Below, piece after piece: positions 16,701-24,306 of a stretch of DNA of 64,000 nucleotides (positions within the stretch are counted from its first letter, which is position 1; each line of letters starts with the position of its first letter). The DNA is from Salegentibacter holothuriorum (GTDB taxonomy: Bacteria > Bacteroidota > Bacteroidia > Flavobacteriales > Flavobacteriaceae), in contig NZ_FUYY01000001.1 in the NCBI RefSeq assembly GCF_900168045.1, forward strand, positions 954,145-1,018,144, in the 5' to 3' direction. Under the pieces are notes generated by a model that did not search any database, was not told the DNA's origin, and worked only from the letters and a program-made list of their open reading frames with translations. A program made the translations under genes and the position numbers.

Positions 16701-17599
16701 TTATTTAAATCTCCGGTATTACCATTTATGGAAGCTGTATGATTTCCATTGGAATCATAAACTTGAATTCTATTGTTACCCGCATCAGTGACATACACGT
16801 TAAATAAATTATCTACAGCTAATCTAATCGGATTAATAAGACCTACAGGCCCAGTACCGTTATCAATCTTGCCGGCCTCTGTTCCATCATTATTAAAAAT
16901 GGCTACCCTATTATTTTCTGTATCGGCAACGTATACTCTTTGATCAGAACTTATTGCCAATCCGGAAGGAGATGAAAGTGAAGGATTAGAATTTATAATT
17001 TTCATATTCCCACCATTATTATCAAATTTTAAAACTTGATCGGCTCCTGAATTAGCAATAAAAATATTCCCGTTATTGTCAATCGCTAAATCTCTTGGTT
17101 CTGTAAGTTTATCAGCTGAAATTAGTGGATTATTTGATGTTAAATTTCCGTTAGGATTATATTTAAAAACACCTTCATCCAAAGTTAGCGCATATATAAA
17201 TCCTGACTCATCTATATCAATGGCGATTACCGAGTTACTGGAGGGAGAAAAATCAATATCTTCAAGAGGAGAAACTATATCAACTTCATAAGTTTTTAAT
17301 CTTATAGGCTCCTCATCAGTATTTTCAAAATTAGGCCATTCTACATTAAAATTAGATAAGCTTCCATCATCTACATTAATATCTGATTCTTCAAAACCAT
17401 TAATCCGCTCATTAAATTCAATAGAAATTCCAATAGGGTTATTTTGAGTAGGGTTAGGTTCACCACTAGAAATAGTAACTCCCTGCCCAAATCCAAAACT
17501 AAAATTCAGTAAAAAAAAGAGGAGAAAAAGCGCTGTAGGAAGACTAAACGGCAGTAGCCGAAAAGTAAATCCGGGTGATGTAAAGTAACTTTGCTTCAT
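13748..17599 (-). CDS. Giant secreted NHL/HYR-repeat protein with type IX secretion sorting domain
   Basis: 1283 residues. An N-terminal signal peptide (to about residue 38, LNFSFGFGQ) leads to an Ig-like segment, then an NHL-type beta-propeller (about 110-330, repeated PRDLAIDNNGNIFIANSG-like blades). HYR/Ig-like repeats follow (about 480-880, VTCPQNI and VTDDANN motifs), then further cadherin-like modules ending ATDPETG and VRDEAG. The C-terminal about 80 residues (YPNPNNGIFTIATPKG to VVVKRVIISR) form a type A sorting domain for T9SS export. It is likely cell-surface attached, for adhesion or binding. Two HYR repeats are nearly identical at DNA level. Confidence 0.93.
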   Translation of the reverse strand: MKQSYFTSPGFTFRLLPFSLPTALFLLFFLLNFSFGFGQGVTISSGEPNPTQNNPIGISIEFNERINGFEESDINVDDGSLSNFNVEWPNFENTDEEPIRLKTYEVDIVSPLEDIDFSPSSNSVIAIDIDESGFIYALTLDEGVFKYNPNGNLTSNNPLISADKLTEPRDLAIDNNGNIFIANSGADQVLKFDNNGGNMKIINSNPSLSSPSGLAISSDQRVYVADTENNRVAIFNNDGTEAGKIDNGTGPVGLINPIRLAVDNLFNVYVTDAGNNRIQVYDSNGNHTASINGNTGDLNNPGSLVVDDYGFLYVADFVGVNLNTFLNFENIDESQILELVANLENLRIQVFRVDDLNESPKTIKNAINIPIDLALKPCGYLSVNNGDATIEFELNFPPRTYIEFIFDLKTYEILPTKFTAALEINEECIPAEVGIDGEVGVDADCDLISASDEFSRIWDQTKPEIQTCYQEDQAVAMGDEIPNYVEEGLVIFDDNCEGDLEIEQTPAPGTEISQQTTTVRLTATDEAGNVSEACSFELIVEDNTPDTPPVFTNCPQNTIEIANDPGECGAILNFETPEATDDNGSPTITQISGPKNGEFVSVEDGIVNLVFQADDGVNAPVTCTVQIHVVDDEKPVITCPQNITRVIPEGDTSITINYNLPEVSDNCSENLVPELIVEPAPGSEFEEGVYTIEFEVTDDANNTEICDFTITVIQAEAQPEVTCPSNSELDPLSLDQNCDYQLPEFEAIIETKNFDDLNFQKTENRVDNILNVEVKVLEGSQLIETCDLEFDLVDEIVPVIACPQNITREIPEGDTSITINYDLPEVSDNCSENLIPELIVGPASGSEFEEGVYTIEFEVTDDANNMETCDFTITVKRENDPNAPKIECVPHELFLDENGQAILNPEELFVGEPGNLTITADIENFDCSNLGSNNVILTATDPETGLSSTCNTTVEILDDIAPTANCVSGYVVYLDSNGNGTLAPEDLNNNSTDNCGIDSMALSQINFTRADLGDVSITLTVRDEAGKMDSCETTIEVVDEASGDFECRENIVLNLDENGEAGLSLEELYTGNASGINLTASRLNFNCSDLGVVPIQLDYSGSESGSCTINIEVRDENPPMIITDIVELTLDTEGFAYLRESDVLVQDNCSQILIYRFGKSVFSCEDVGSNSINVEVEDANGNITEKNIEVRINGEACEIPDDLKFLFIYPNPNNGIFTIATPKGMLIEQVRVFDSRGRYILQQDYNTSARFYRMTIEGVAASVYTLQIFTNEGVVVKRVIISR
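14976..15208. repeat. Internal duplication in the giant protein gene, copy 1
   Basis: This stretch is matched almost base for base by 15465-15696 in the same gene (offset about 489 bases, a multiple of three). It encodes one HYR module. The few differences are scattered. Confidence 0.8.
15465..15696. repeat. Internal duplication in the giant protein gene, copy 2
   Basis: Direct-repeat partner of 14976-15208. Both encode a module of about 77 residues containing PEGDTSITINY, EVSDNCSENL and EFEEGVYTIEFEVTDDANN. Confidence 0.8.
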
Positions 17600-18068
17600 A
17601 GCCGGGTATTAGTGCCTCCGGCAGTAAAGATAAAACTTGTGGTGGGAAAGCTTAAAAAATAACGTTAATTTACGGTTTTCCGTAATTAGAAATAGGCATA
17701 AGAAAGCCCTGGCCGATAGCGGCCTGGTAAGTTTTGTGGAATTTCCGGTAAGAAAACAATGAGAATGACCTTTTTGTTAAAGTCTCTTTTCAAGGTCATC
17801 CTGAACTAGTTTCAGAGCCTGCCCCGCATTTTTTCGGGGATCTAACATGTTAGAACTCCCATCAACTTAGATGCTGAAATAATTCAGCATGACGAGCCAT
17901 TGAAAAAAGTTCAGGATGACGTTAAAATGATGCGTCTGATACTGAAATAAATTCAGCATGACGGCTCGTGAAACAACCCCGAATTATCGGGGCAGCATGA
18001 CGGTACATGAAATGAAATAAACATTTAAGCCACTCTCATTATTTCCGGAAACTGAAAATCACCTCGCT
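17600..18068. repeat. Intergenic gap with several family A palindromes
   Basis: No gene is visible. From about 17793 to 18005 there are four to five partial family A copies (CATCCTGAACTAGTTTCAG, GATGCTGAAATAATTCAGCATGACG, ACTGAAATAAATTCAGCATGACG) and a CCCCGAATTATCGGGG hairpin. Upstream of that are two small hairpins, TTACGG-TTTT-CCGTAA (near 17670) and GGCCG-ATAG-CGGCC (near 17711). The block separates the giant-protein gene from the response regulator. Confidence 0.7.
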
Positions 18069-18791
18069 TTATGCGTCAGCGTTTTCCTGATTTTTAACTA
18101 CCAATCTAAATCCTTCACCGTGAATGTTTAGAATCTCTACATTCTCGTCTTTCTTAAGGTATTTACGTAGTTTGGCAATATATACATCCATACTTCTGGA
18201 AGTAAAGTAATTGTCGTCTCTCCAAATCTTGGTAAGCGCCAGTTCCCTTGGCATCAAATCGTTTTCGTGCAGGGCAAGTAAACGCAGTAATTCGTTTTCT
18301 TTTGGAGACAGTTTTTGTGCTTCCTCGTCTTTAAAAGTTAAGAACCTTAACTTAGAATTTAAGTGAAACGAACCAATTTCGAATTCAAATTGTTTAGAAT
18401 CTGCCACGCTATCTGTAGCTTTACGCTGCATAATGGCTTTGATTTTCATTAGCAATACTTCACTATCAAAAGGCTTGTTTAGGTAATCGTCTGCCCCAAC
18501 TTTATAGCCTTTAAGTACATCTTCCTTCATCGCTTTAGCGGTTAGGAAAATAATTGGAACATCCTCGTTCTTTTCCCTTATCTCCTTAGCCAGGGTAAAA
18601 CCGTCTTTGTAAGGCATCATTACATCCAGGATACAAAGATCAAAATCGTCTTTTTTAAACTTTTCAAATCCTTCCATTCCATTCTTGGCGTGCGTTACTT
18701 CGTAATCGTTCATCGCCAAATAATCTTTTAAGACCGTTCCAAAGTTGGGATCGTCTTCTACTAATAAAATTTTCTTGTTTTCAGTTTCCAT
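18069..18791 (-). CDS. OmpR-family response regulator, RprY-like
   Basis: 240 residues. Receiver domain (about 1-125) with the acidic pair EDD at 12-14, phosphoacceptor Asp56 in LCILDVMMP, and Lys in FLTAKAM. A winged-helix DNA-binding domain follows (about 140-235, LSPKENELLRLLALHENDL and SRSMDVYIAKLRKYL). It lies 4 bases after the histidine kinase gene on the same strand, so they form a two-component pair. The pair resembles RprX/RprY of Bacteroidota; target genes are unknown. Confidence 0.95.
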   Translation of the reverse strand: METENKKILLVEDDPNFGTVLKDYLAMNDYEVTHAKNGMEGFEKFKKDDFDLCILDVMMPYKDGFTLAKEIREKNEDVPIIFLTAKAMKEDVLKGYKVGADDYLNKPFDSEVLLMKIKAIMQRKATDSVADSKQFEFEIGSFHLNSKLRFLTFKDEEAQKLSPKENELLRLLALHENDLMPRELALTKIWRDDNYFTSRSMDVYIAKLRKYLKKDENVEILNIHGEGFRLVVKNQENADA

Positions 18792-18795
18792 ATAT

Positions 18796-20367
18796 TTAAG
18801 ATATTAGAGGTAATTTAATTATAAATGTGCTTCCTTTTCCTTTTTCGCTTTCTACCGAAACCTGCCCGTGGTGGTCTTCTATAATTCGCTTAGCATAAGC
18901 CAAACCTAATCCGTGACCTTTTACGTTATGGATATCGCCGGTATGTTCGCGATAAAATTTTTCAAATATTTTCTTTTGAACCAACTTAGACATTCCCGTT
19001 CCCTGATCGCGAATTTTTAGAATGATGTAGTTCTTTACATTTTCTGTATAAACATCAATTTTAGGTTCGTCCTCAGAGTATTTTACGGCATTGTCCAGCA
19101 TATTCACAATTACATTGGTAAAATGATCCTGATTAGCCAAAATTGAAGAGCGTAGCGCTCCAAAATGGGTTTGCAAATACCCGCCACGATCTTCTACAAT
19201 AAGTTCTATGTGAGTAATAGCGTCTTCTACAATTTCGTGCAACTGCAGCCTTTCCTTTTTAAGGTCCAACTCGTTCTTTTCCAGCTTAGAAATACGCAAA
19301 ACGTTTTCTACCTGGGCGTGCATTCTTTTATTCTCGTCACGAATCATTTTAAGATAGCGCTTCTTCTTTTCTTCATCACTACTAATCTTAGGGTTTTTTA
19401 TCGCATCTAAAGCCAGGTTTATGGTAGCGATAGGTGTTTTAAATTCGTGGGTCATATTATTGATAAAGTCGGTTTTTATCTGTGAGATTTGCCGTTGCTT
19501 TATCAATTGGGATAAGGCACTGGAATAGGCGATTACAATAATAAGGGTAAAGATTATAGAAAGTGAGGCCATTAAGGTTACCGAAGACAGCACTACTTTT
19601 TTCTTTTCGGTGAAATTAACCAACAACTGATAATTACTATTTCCAAGATCGTCTGCGAAAAGTGGCACCCCATAAGTAGCAGGATGACTTAGCGAAAAGT
19701 TATCACTATGTAAATTGGTAGAAATACTACTGCTATACACGCCATATTCAAATTCTGATGCAATTTCGCGGTTGCTAAGTTCCTGGGTTAAAAGCCTTTT
19801 TATAGTTTCTTCACTTACTCTTTGGTGTAAGGGCAACCTGCTGGTATGATCAGCAATATATTCTTTCAACAAATTTTTCTCATATTCGTCCATACGAATA
19901 ATACGTTCTATTTGCTGTTGTGAGCTAAGCTTGCTTCCATCTATATTATTGCGACTGTTTACAATACTGGTCACTTTTTTATTAATGAGCTTGGTAAAAG
20001 GAATGCTATCCCTCGCCGATTCTATAAAGCCGGAAGAAACCTTATAATCTTCTTCTAAAATGGCATCGGAATGAAAAAGGGTCTGATTCCTTAATTTATT
20101 TTGATTTACGTAAGAATATTCGGTAACTGTAGAAGATTCCAACCGACTATTAGTACTATCGGCATCCTTGAATTTCATCCAGTAATCTTCAATTTCCTGG
20201 TTTTGAATTTGATTCGCTACGCGTAAAAGCACTTGTTTAACATCGTAGGTAAACTGCTCTTCTTTATCATCTACAGTACTCTTAATCCAGTATCCCTGCA
20301 CGAAAATAATGCCAATAAGGGACAGGCTCATTAAGATTACAAGCAGTAAAAAAAGCTTTTTATTCAT
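18796..20367 (-). CDS. Sensor histidine kinase, RprX-like
   Basis: 523 residues. Membrane helix near the N terminus (about 4-28), a periplasmic sensor region (about 30-260), a second helix (about 261-283), then the HisKA domain with the H box THEFKTPIATI (His307) and a HATPase domain with N box DNAVKYSEDEP and G boxes IRDQGTGMS and GHGLGLAYAK. It phosphorylates the response regulator encoded 4 bases downstream. The predicted promoter places the transcription start within a few bases of the ATG, so its mRNA may be nearly leaderless. Confidence 0.95.
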   Translation of the reverse strand: MNKKLFLLLVILMSLSLIGIIFVQGYWIKSTVDDKEEQFTYDVKQVLLRVANQIQNQEIEDYWMKFKDADSTNSRLESSTVTEYSYVNQNKLRNQTLFHSDAILEEDYKVSSGFIESARDSIPFTKLINKKVTSIVNSRNNIDGSKLSSQQQIERIIRMDEYEKNLLKEYIADHTSRLPLHQRVSEETIKRLLTQELSNREIASEFEYGVYSSSISTNLHSDNFSLSHPATYGVPLFADDLGNSNYQLLVNFTEKKKVVLSSVTLMASLSIIFTLIIVIAYSSALSQLIKQRQISQIKTDFINNMTHEFKTPIATINLALDAIKNPKISSDEEKKKRYLKMIRDENKRMHAQVENVLRISKLEKNELDLKKERLQLHEIVEDAITHIELIVEDRGGYLQTHFGALRSSILANQDHFTNVIVNMLDNAVKYSEDEPKIDVYTENVKNYIILKIRDQGTGMSKLVQKKIFEKFYREHTGDIHNVKGHGLGLAYAKRIIEDHHGQVSVESEKGKGSTFIIKLPLIS

Positions 20368-20372
20368 GTGCC

Positions 20373-20404
20373 CAAAAGTAATATTTTAACATTTAGGGCG
20401 TCAA
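20373..20404 (-). promoter_or_regulatory. Predicted promoter of the two-component operon
   Basis: On the minus strand TTG (20404-20402), 21 bases, then TACTTTTG (20380-20373). The -7 box ends only 6 bases before the start codon of the kinase gene. Confidence 0.55.
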
Positions 20405-20434
20405 TCGTTTAACCAAATGTTAACAAAACTTCTG

Positions 20435-21025
20435 CTAATTTTTACCTCGTTTTAAGATAATGTCATGTAATTCGTCAACCCGGGTTCTGGTAAGGGATAA
20501 ATCGTGGTTTTCAATTTCAAAATCGGCCAGTTTTCTCTTGCGCTCATCACTCCATTGTTTGTTCATTCTGGCTTCAATCTCTTCTATTGTACTTTGATCG
20601 CGTGCTTGTAATCTTTTTAGCTTTTCTTCTTTGTTCGCACTCACAAGAATATTTAAATCGCATTTTTTATAGCCTCCTGCTTCAAAGAGAATAGCAGCTT
20701 CATAAATTACATAAGCCGAATTTTGTTTATGCTGCCAATTTTCAAAATCTTTTGCTACGGCGGGGTGAATTATCTTATTTAAAGCCTCCAGCTTTTCTGA
20801 TTCTTTAAATACTACGGAAGCGATATGCTTGCGATTAGGTGATTTTCCTGTATAGGCTTCTTCTCCAATTAATGCTATTACCTTTTCCCTTATTTCTGCT
20901 GAAGTTTCCAGGAGGCGTTTTCCTGCATCATCGGCAATATACACAGGCACATCTTTTTCTTTAAAAAAGCCAGCTACGGTGGTTTTTCCGCTGCCAATTC
21001 CACCTGTTAGACCCACTACCATCAT
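20435..21025 (-). CDS. coaE: Dephospho-CoA kinase
   Basis: 196 residues, usual length. P-loop GLTGGIGSGKTT (residues 5-16), the conserved DDAG (31-34) and the IHPAVAKDF lid helix are all present. It phosphorylates dephospho-CoA at the 3' hydroxyl, the last step of CoA synthesis; coaBC of the same pathway lies about 6 kb away. The start codon overlaps the end of the YbbR-domain gene by 4 bases, so translation is probably coupled. Confidence 0.95.
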   Translation of the reverse strand: MMVVGLTGGIGSGKTTVAGFFKEKDVPVYIADDAGKRLLETSAEIREKVIALIGEEAYTGKSPNRKHIASVVFKESEKLEALNKIIHPAVAKDFENWQHKQNSAYVIYEAAILFEAGGYKKCDLNILVSANKEEKLKRLQARDQSTIEEIEARMNKQWSDERKRKLADFEIENHDLSLTRTRVDELHDIILKRGKN

Positions 21026-21978
21026 CGTTTTATTACGAATTGAATTTTACGCTCATTAAGTCTAAGGTTTCTTACAAAAGAAGGAGATTTCACAATACTG
21101 GCAATTATAAAATCATCACCTTCATCTATATCATTAAAATCACAAACCACGTTAAAATCTTCGGCCTTTACCATTTCATATTGCCTTAAATTCACCTGGA
21201 AATACACTAAAACCTGCTTGGGGAATATAGAAATATTAGTATTCTCTGGAAGGTTTAAAATCTCTACCGGTACTTTTACACTACCTTCGGTAAACTTTTC
21301 CACTTCCTGGCTGTAATTTACCTGGGTAGTATAAAAACTAAGCATTCCAAGCTTAGAAGTATCTACTTTAACGCTCCCAGAAATATTAGATTTAATATTA
21401 TTTACTTTTAAATAAACCGTGTTTAGGCTTTGTAGGGTATCAATAATATTTTCGGGACCACTTATCTTTATGGAATCTGGATTTAGTTTCACCTCATTAC
21501 TAGCTGAATAACCAACCGCATAACTTAAATTTATCCGGGGATTAATCTTTACCTTTTTTATCTTTTTTGGCTGATATTCTATGGCGAGATTTTCTTGAAT
21601 AAACCGGGCATTTTCAAAATTGATATTTACCTGGTCTTCCAGTCCCTCACGGTTGGCTTCAAAATTATAAACCAACGCTCCATTTTGATCAAATGCTTTA
21701 CCAAGATCTAACTCTATCTCGGGCTTAAAAAGTTGATAATACCAAATAGTAAAGCCCCTATCCTGTATTCTTAACTTTAAATGTTCTGGCCTTTCTTTAG
21801 AGATACTTTTATCTAAGGGGGTGTTTATGTAAGACACAGGAATATCTATAATTTGGGTATATTCTTTAGAAATCTGTACAGAAAACCAGACAAAGGAAGA
21901 GAACAACAAAAAGAACCCAAAGGTCTTTAAACTGGATCTTTTTATGGAAATGCGTTTAAATTTTATGTTTTCAAACAT
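21022..21978 (-). CDS. YbbR-like domain-containing membrane-anchored protein
   Basis: 318 residues. One N-terminal membrane helix (about 17-34), then YbbR-like beta modules (DIPVSYINTPLDKSI; KPKKIKKVKINPRINLSYAVGYSAS-like pattern; LKVNNIKSNISGSVKVDTS; GSVKVPVEILNLPENTN). In other bacteria YbbR-domain proteins regulate cyclic-di-AMP synthases (CdaR); whether that holds in this phylum is unproven. It sits between a glycosyltransferase and coaE with 8-base and 4-base overlaps, a tight operon. Confidence 0.85.
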   Translation of the reverse strand: MFENIKFKRISIKRSSLKTFGFFLLFSSFVWFSVQISKEYTQIIDIPVSYINTPLDKSISKERPEHLKLRIQDRGFTIWYYQLFKPEIELDLGKAFDQNGALVYNFEANREGLEDQVNINFENARFIQENLAIEYQPKKIKKVKINPRINLSYAVGYSASNEVKLNPDSIKISGPENIIDTLQSLNTVYLKVNNIKSNISGSVKVDTSKLGMLSFYTTQVNYSQEVEKFTEGSVKVPVEILNLPENTNISIFPKQVLVYFQVNLRQYEMVKAEDFNVVCDFNDIDEGDDFIIASIVKSPSFVRNLRLNERKIQFVIKR

Positions 21979-22978
21979 TTTTAAAGAATAAATTCGGGAA
22001 TTTAAGTTTCGGGTCTTGTTTTAATATTTGAATATACCAAACCGACTTTATAAAACCGTAACCATAACCAAGAAATTGTACCAGTGTAGCATAAACAGCC
22101 ATAAAACCAATTCTTAAACTTCTATTTTTAACTGCGGCATGGGTGGCAATAAGCATAAAATATAAGACATATATTAGAAATAGCCACCAGAATCCCAATT
22201 TTAAAAGTAAAATAGCAAATAAAAGTCCAAATGTAAAAACCGTGGGAAACCAATAAGTGATCTTAGCAGAACCCCGATGCCACTTATTTAGAATAGGCCG
22301 TACCAATCCAAATTTTTTCACTTGTATATAAAATTTAGACCAGTCTATACGACGTTTATGAAAAACCACTGCATTTGGAATCAAACAAAGTTTAAAACCT
22401 AGTTTTTTAAGTCGAAGGGAAAGATCGGGATCTTCACCTGGATGAATTTGTCCGAATCCGCCTGAGGCTTCAAAAGCTTTTTGGGAAATTCCCATATTAA
22501 AGCTCCTGGGCTGAAAATCGTTAACCGAAGATTTCCTTCCCCGAATCCCGCCGGTAGTAAGAAAAGACGTCATGCTATAATCTATGGCCTTTTGTGTGTT
22601 GCTAAATGAAGGATGTGAAGCATCTGGCCCACCAAAGCAATCGCAGTAATTTTCCTGCAGAAAATTATCTACTTCCTGTAGATAGTTTTGAGGCAATAAA
22701 ACATCAGAGTCCAGAATAAGGCAATAGTCACCTTTTGCTTTTTTCATTCCGAAATTCCGGGAATCACCGGGGCCTGAATTCGATTTAAAATAATAGCTAA
22801 TATCAAGTCTATCCTGAAATTTCTCCACGATCTGCTGCGAAGTATCAGTAGAACCATCTTCTATGATCACGATCTCAAAATTGCGGGAAAATTTTAGCTG
22901 AAGCATACTTTCCAACAATTCCCTAACCTCACCGGGGCGGTTATACACAGGAATCACAAAAGAATAATCCAGGGCCAT
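21971..22978 (-). CDS. Family 2 glycosyltransferase with C-terminal membrane helices
   Basis: 335 residues. GT-A fold with YSFVIPVYNRPGEV at the start, the nucleotide-binding EDGSTD (about 40-45), the metal-binding LDSDVLLP (DxD, about 93-95) and a GEDPDLSLRLKKLGF acceptor motif. The last about 90 residues hold two or three hydrophobic helices that place it at the inner membrane. It likely adds a sugar to a lipid-linked or surface glycan. Acceptor unknown. First gene of the YbbR-coaE run. Confidence 0.9.
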   Translation of the reverse strand: MALDYSFVIPVYNRPGEVRELLESMLQLKFSRNFEIVIIEDGSTDTSQQIVEKFQDRLDISYYFKSNSGPGDSRNFGMKKAKGDYCLILDSDVLLPQNYLQEVDNFLQENYCDCFGGPDASHPSFSNTQKAIDYSMTSFLTTGGIRGRKSSVNDFQPRSFNMGISQKAFEASGGFGQIHPGEDPDLSLRLKKLGFKLCLIPNAVVFHKRRIDWSKFYIQVKKFGLVRPILNKWHRGSAKITYWFPTVFTFGLLFAILLLKLGFWWLFLIYVLYFMLIATHAAVKNRSLRIGFMAVYATLVQFLGYGYGFIKSVWYIQILKQDPKLKFPNLFFKNV

Positions 22979-23315
22979 GCTTTTATTAGAATTTGAAGAT
23001 TTTACTTTTGCAAGTCTAAAGGAACTTGTTTCTGGGGTTAAGGTCGGTAAAATTTAAAATCACGTTAGATGCTGAAATAAATTCAGCATGACGTGAAAAC
23101 AACGACACCCTGAATTTGTTTCAGAATCTAAATGAAAATACCCAGATTCTTCGGGATAGCTTAACCTTGATGCCGTTTTCGTCATTCTGAACTCGTTTCA
23201 GAATCTAGGTTGAATGAAATTCAATTCGCCCTAAAACACCGTTATAAAAACAACTTAGATGCTGAAATAAATTCAGCATGACGTGAAACCAAAACGTCAC
23301 ACTGAACTTAATTTT
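22979..23315. repeat. Intergenic gap filled with family A palindromes
   Basis: At least three family A copies (near 23063, 23104-23145 and 23183-23310) with GATGCTGAAATAAATTCAGCATGACG and GTCATTCTGAACTCGTTTCAGAATCTA motifs. They lie between the fabI stop and the glycosyltransferase start. No gene seen. Confidence 0.75.
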
Positions 23316-24143
23316 TTATTTCTCTTCCTGCCCCTTTACAAAAGACTCCATAACTTCCTGGCTAACGCCCATATTGGCGAAACCACCATCGTGGAAAAGG
23401 TTTTGAAGCGTAACTTTTTTAGTAAGATCAGAGAATAAACTCACCGTATAATCGGCACATTCCAATGCAGTTGCATTACCAAGTGGCGACATTTTATCGG
23501 CATAAGCTATAAAACCGTCAAATCCTTTTACTCCCTGTCCTGCAGTAGTTGGAGTTGGCGATTGTGAAATAGTGTTCACCCTTACCTTATGATCTTTTCC
23601 GAAAAAATAACCAAAACTACGGGCAATAGACTCTAAAAAAGCTTTATTATCGGCCATATCATTATAATCTGGGAATACGCGTTGTGCGGCCATATAGCTA
23701 AGCGCTACAATACTTCCCCACTCGTTCATCGCTTCCTTTTTATAAAGCACCTGCATGGTTTTATGAAAAGAAACCGCAGAAATATCCCAGCCTTTTTGGG
23801 TGAATTCGTAATTCTGCTCTGTATAATGATTTCCTTTTCTTACGTTTACAGACATCCCGATAGCGTGAAGTACGAAATCTATTTTTCCGCCAAGGATCTC
23901 CATAGATTTTTCAACCAGGTTTTCCAGGTCTTCAATGCTGGTAGCATCGGCAGGAATAACTTTAGAACCGGTCTTTTCAGCCAGTTTATCTATAGTTCCC
24001 ATTCTTAAAGCGATAGGAGCATTGGTAAGCACAAACTCCCCACCTTCTTCCTTAACGCGTTCGGCGGTTTTCCAGGCAATCGAATTCTCATCTAAAGCGC
24101 CAAAAATAATTCCTTTTTTTCCTTTTAACAGGTTGTATGACAT
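23316..24143 (-). CDS. fabI: Enoyl-[acyl-carrier-protein] reductase (NADH)
   Basis: 275 residues, short-chain dehydrogenase fold. It starts with LLKGKKGIIFGALDENSIAW, the FabI-type nucleotide-binding loop, and carries the catalytic pair Tyr160 and Lys167 (YNDMADNK) plus Tyr150, in the FabI YxxxxxxK arrangement. It reduces enoyl-ACP in fatty-acid elongation. It has its own predicted promoter inside and just before the end of recN, separated from the start codon by a family B repeat. Confidence 0.96.
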   Translation of the reverse strand: MSYNLLKGKKGIIFGALDENSIAWKTAERVKEEGGEFVLTNAPIALRMGTIDKLAEKTGSKVIPADATSIEDLENLVEKSMEILGGKIDFVLHAIGMSVNVRKGNHYTEQNYEFTQKGWDISAVSFHKTMQVLYKKEAMNEWGSIVALSYMAAQRVFPDYNDMADNKAFLESIARSFGYFFGKDHKVRVNTISQSPTPTTAGQGVKGFDGFIAYADKMSPLGNATALECADYTVSLFSDLTKKVTLQNLFHDGGFANMGVSQEVMESFVKGQEEK

Positions 24144-24173
24144 AGTGATCTATTTTTTGTGATTGTTAGTATA

Positions 24174-24252
24174 AACTACCCTAGAGCAAGCTCACAAGGT
24201 ATTCATAAAGAAAAATATTTTAATTTTGAGGCAAGCCCCGTGTATTTAAATC
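24174..24252. repeat. Family B repeat in the fabI leader
   Basis: Degenerate copy: CCTAGAGCAAGCTCACAAGG, AT-rich spacer, TTTTGAGGCAAGCCCCGTG, ending ATTTAAATCTC. It would be transcribed as part of the fabI 5' leader. Confidence 0.55.
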
Positions 24253-24273
24253 TCAATTTTGCGGTAAAGATAG

Positions 24274-24306
24274 CAAAATTACATTCAGACCATAGTTTTA
24301 ATCCAA
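24274..24306 (-). promoter_or_regulatory. Predicted fabI promoter
   Basis: Minus strand TTG (24306-24304), 22 bases, then TAATTTTG (24281-24274). The -33 element overlaps the last codons of recN. Confidence 0.5.
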
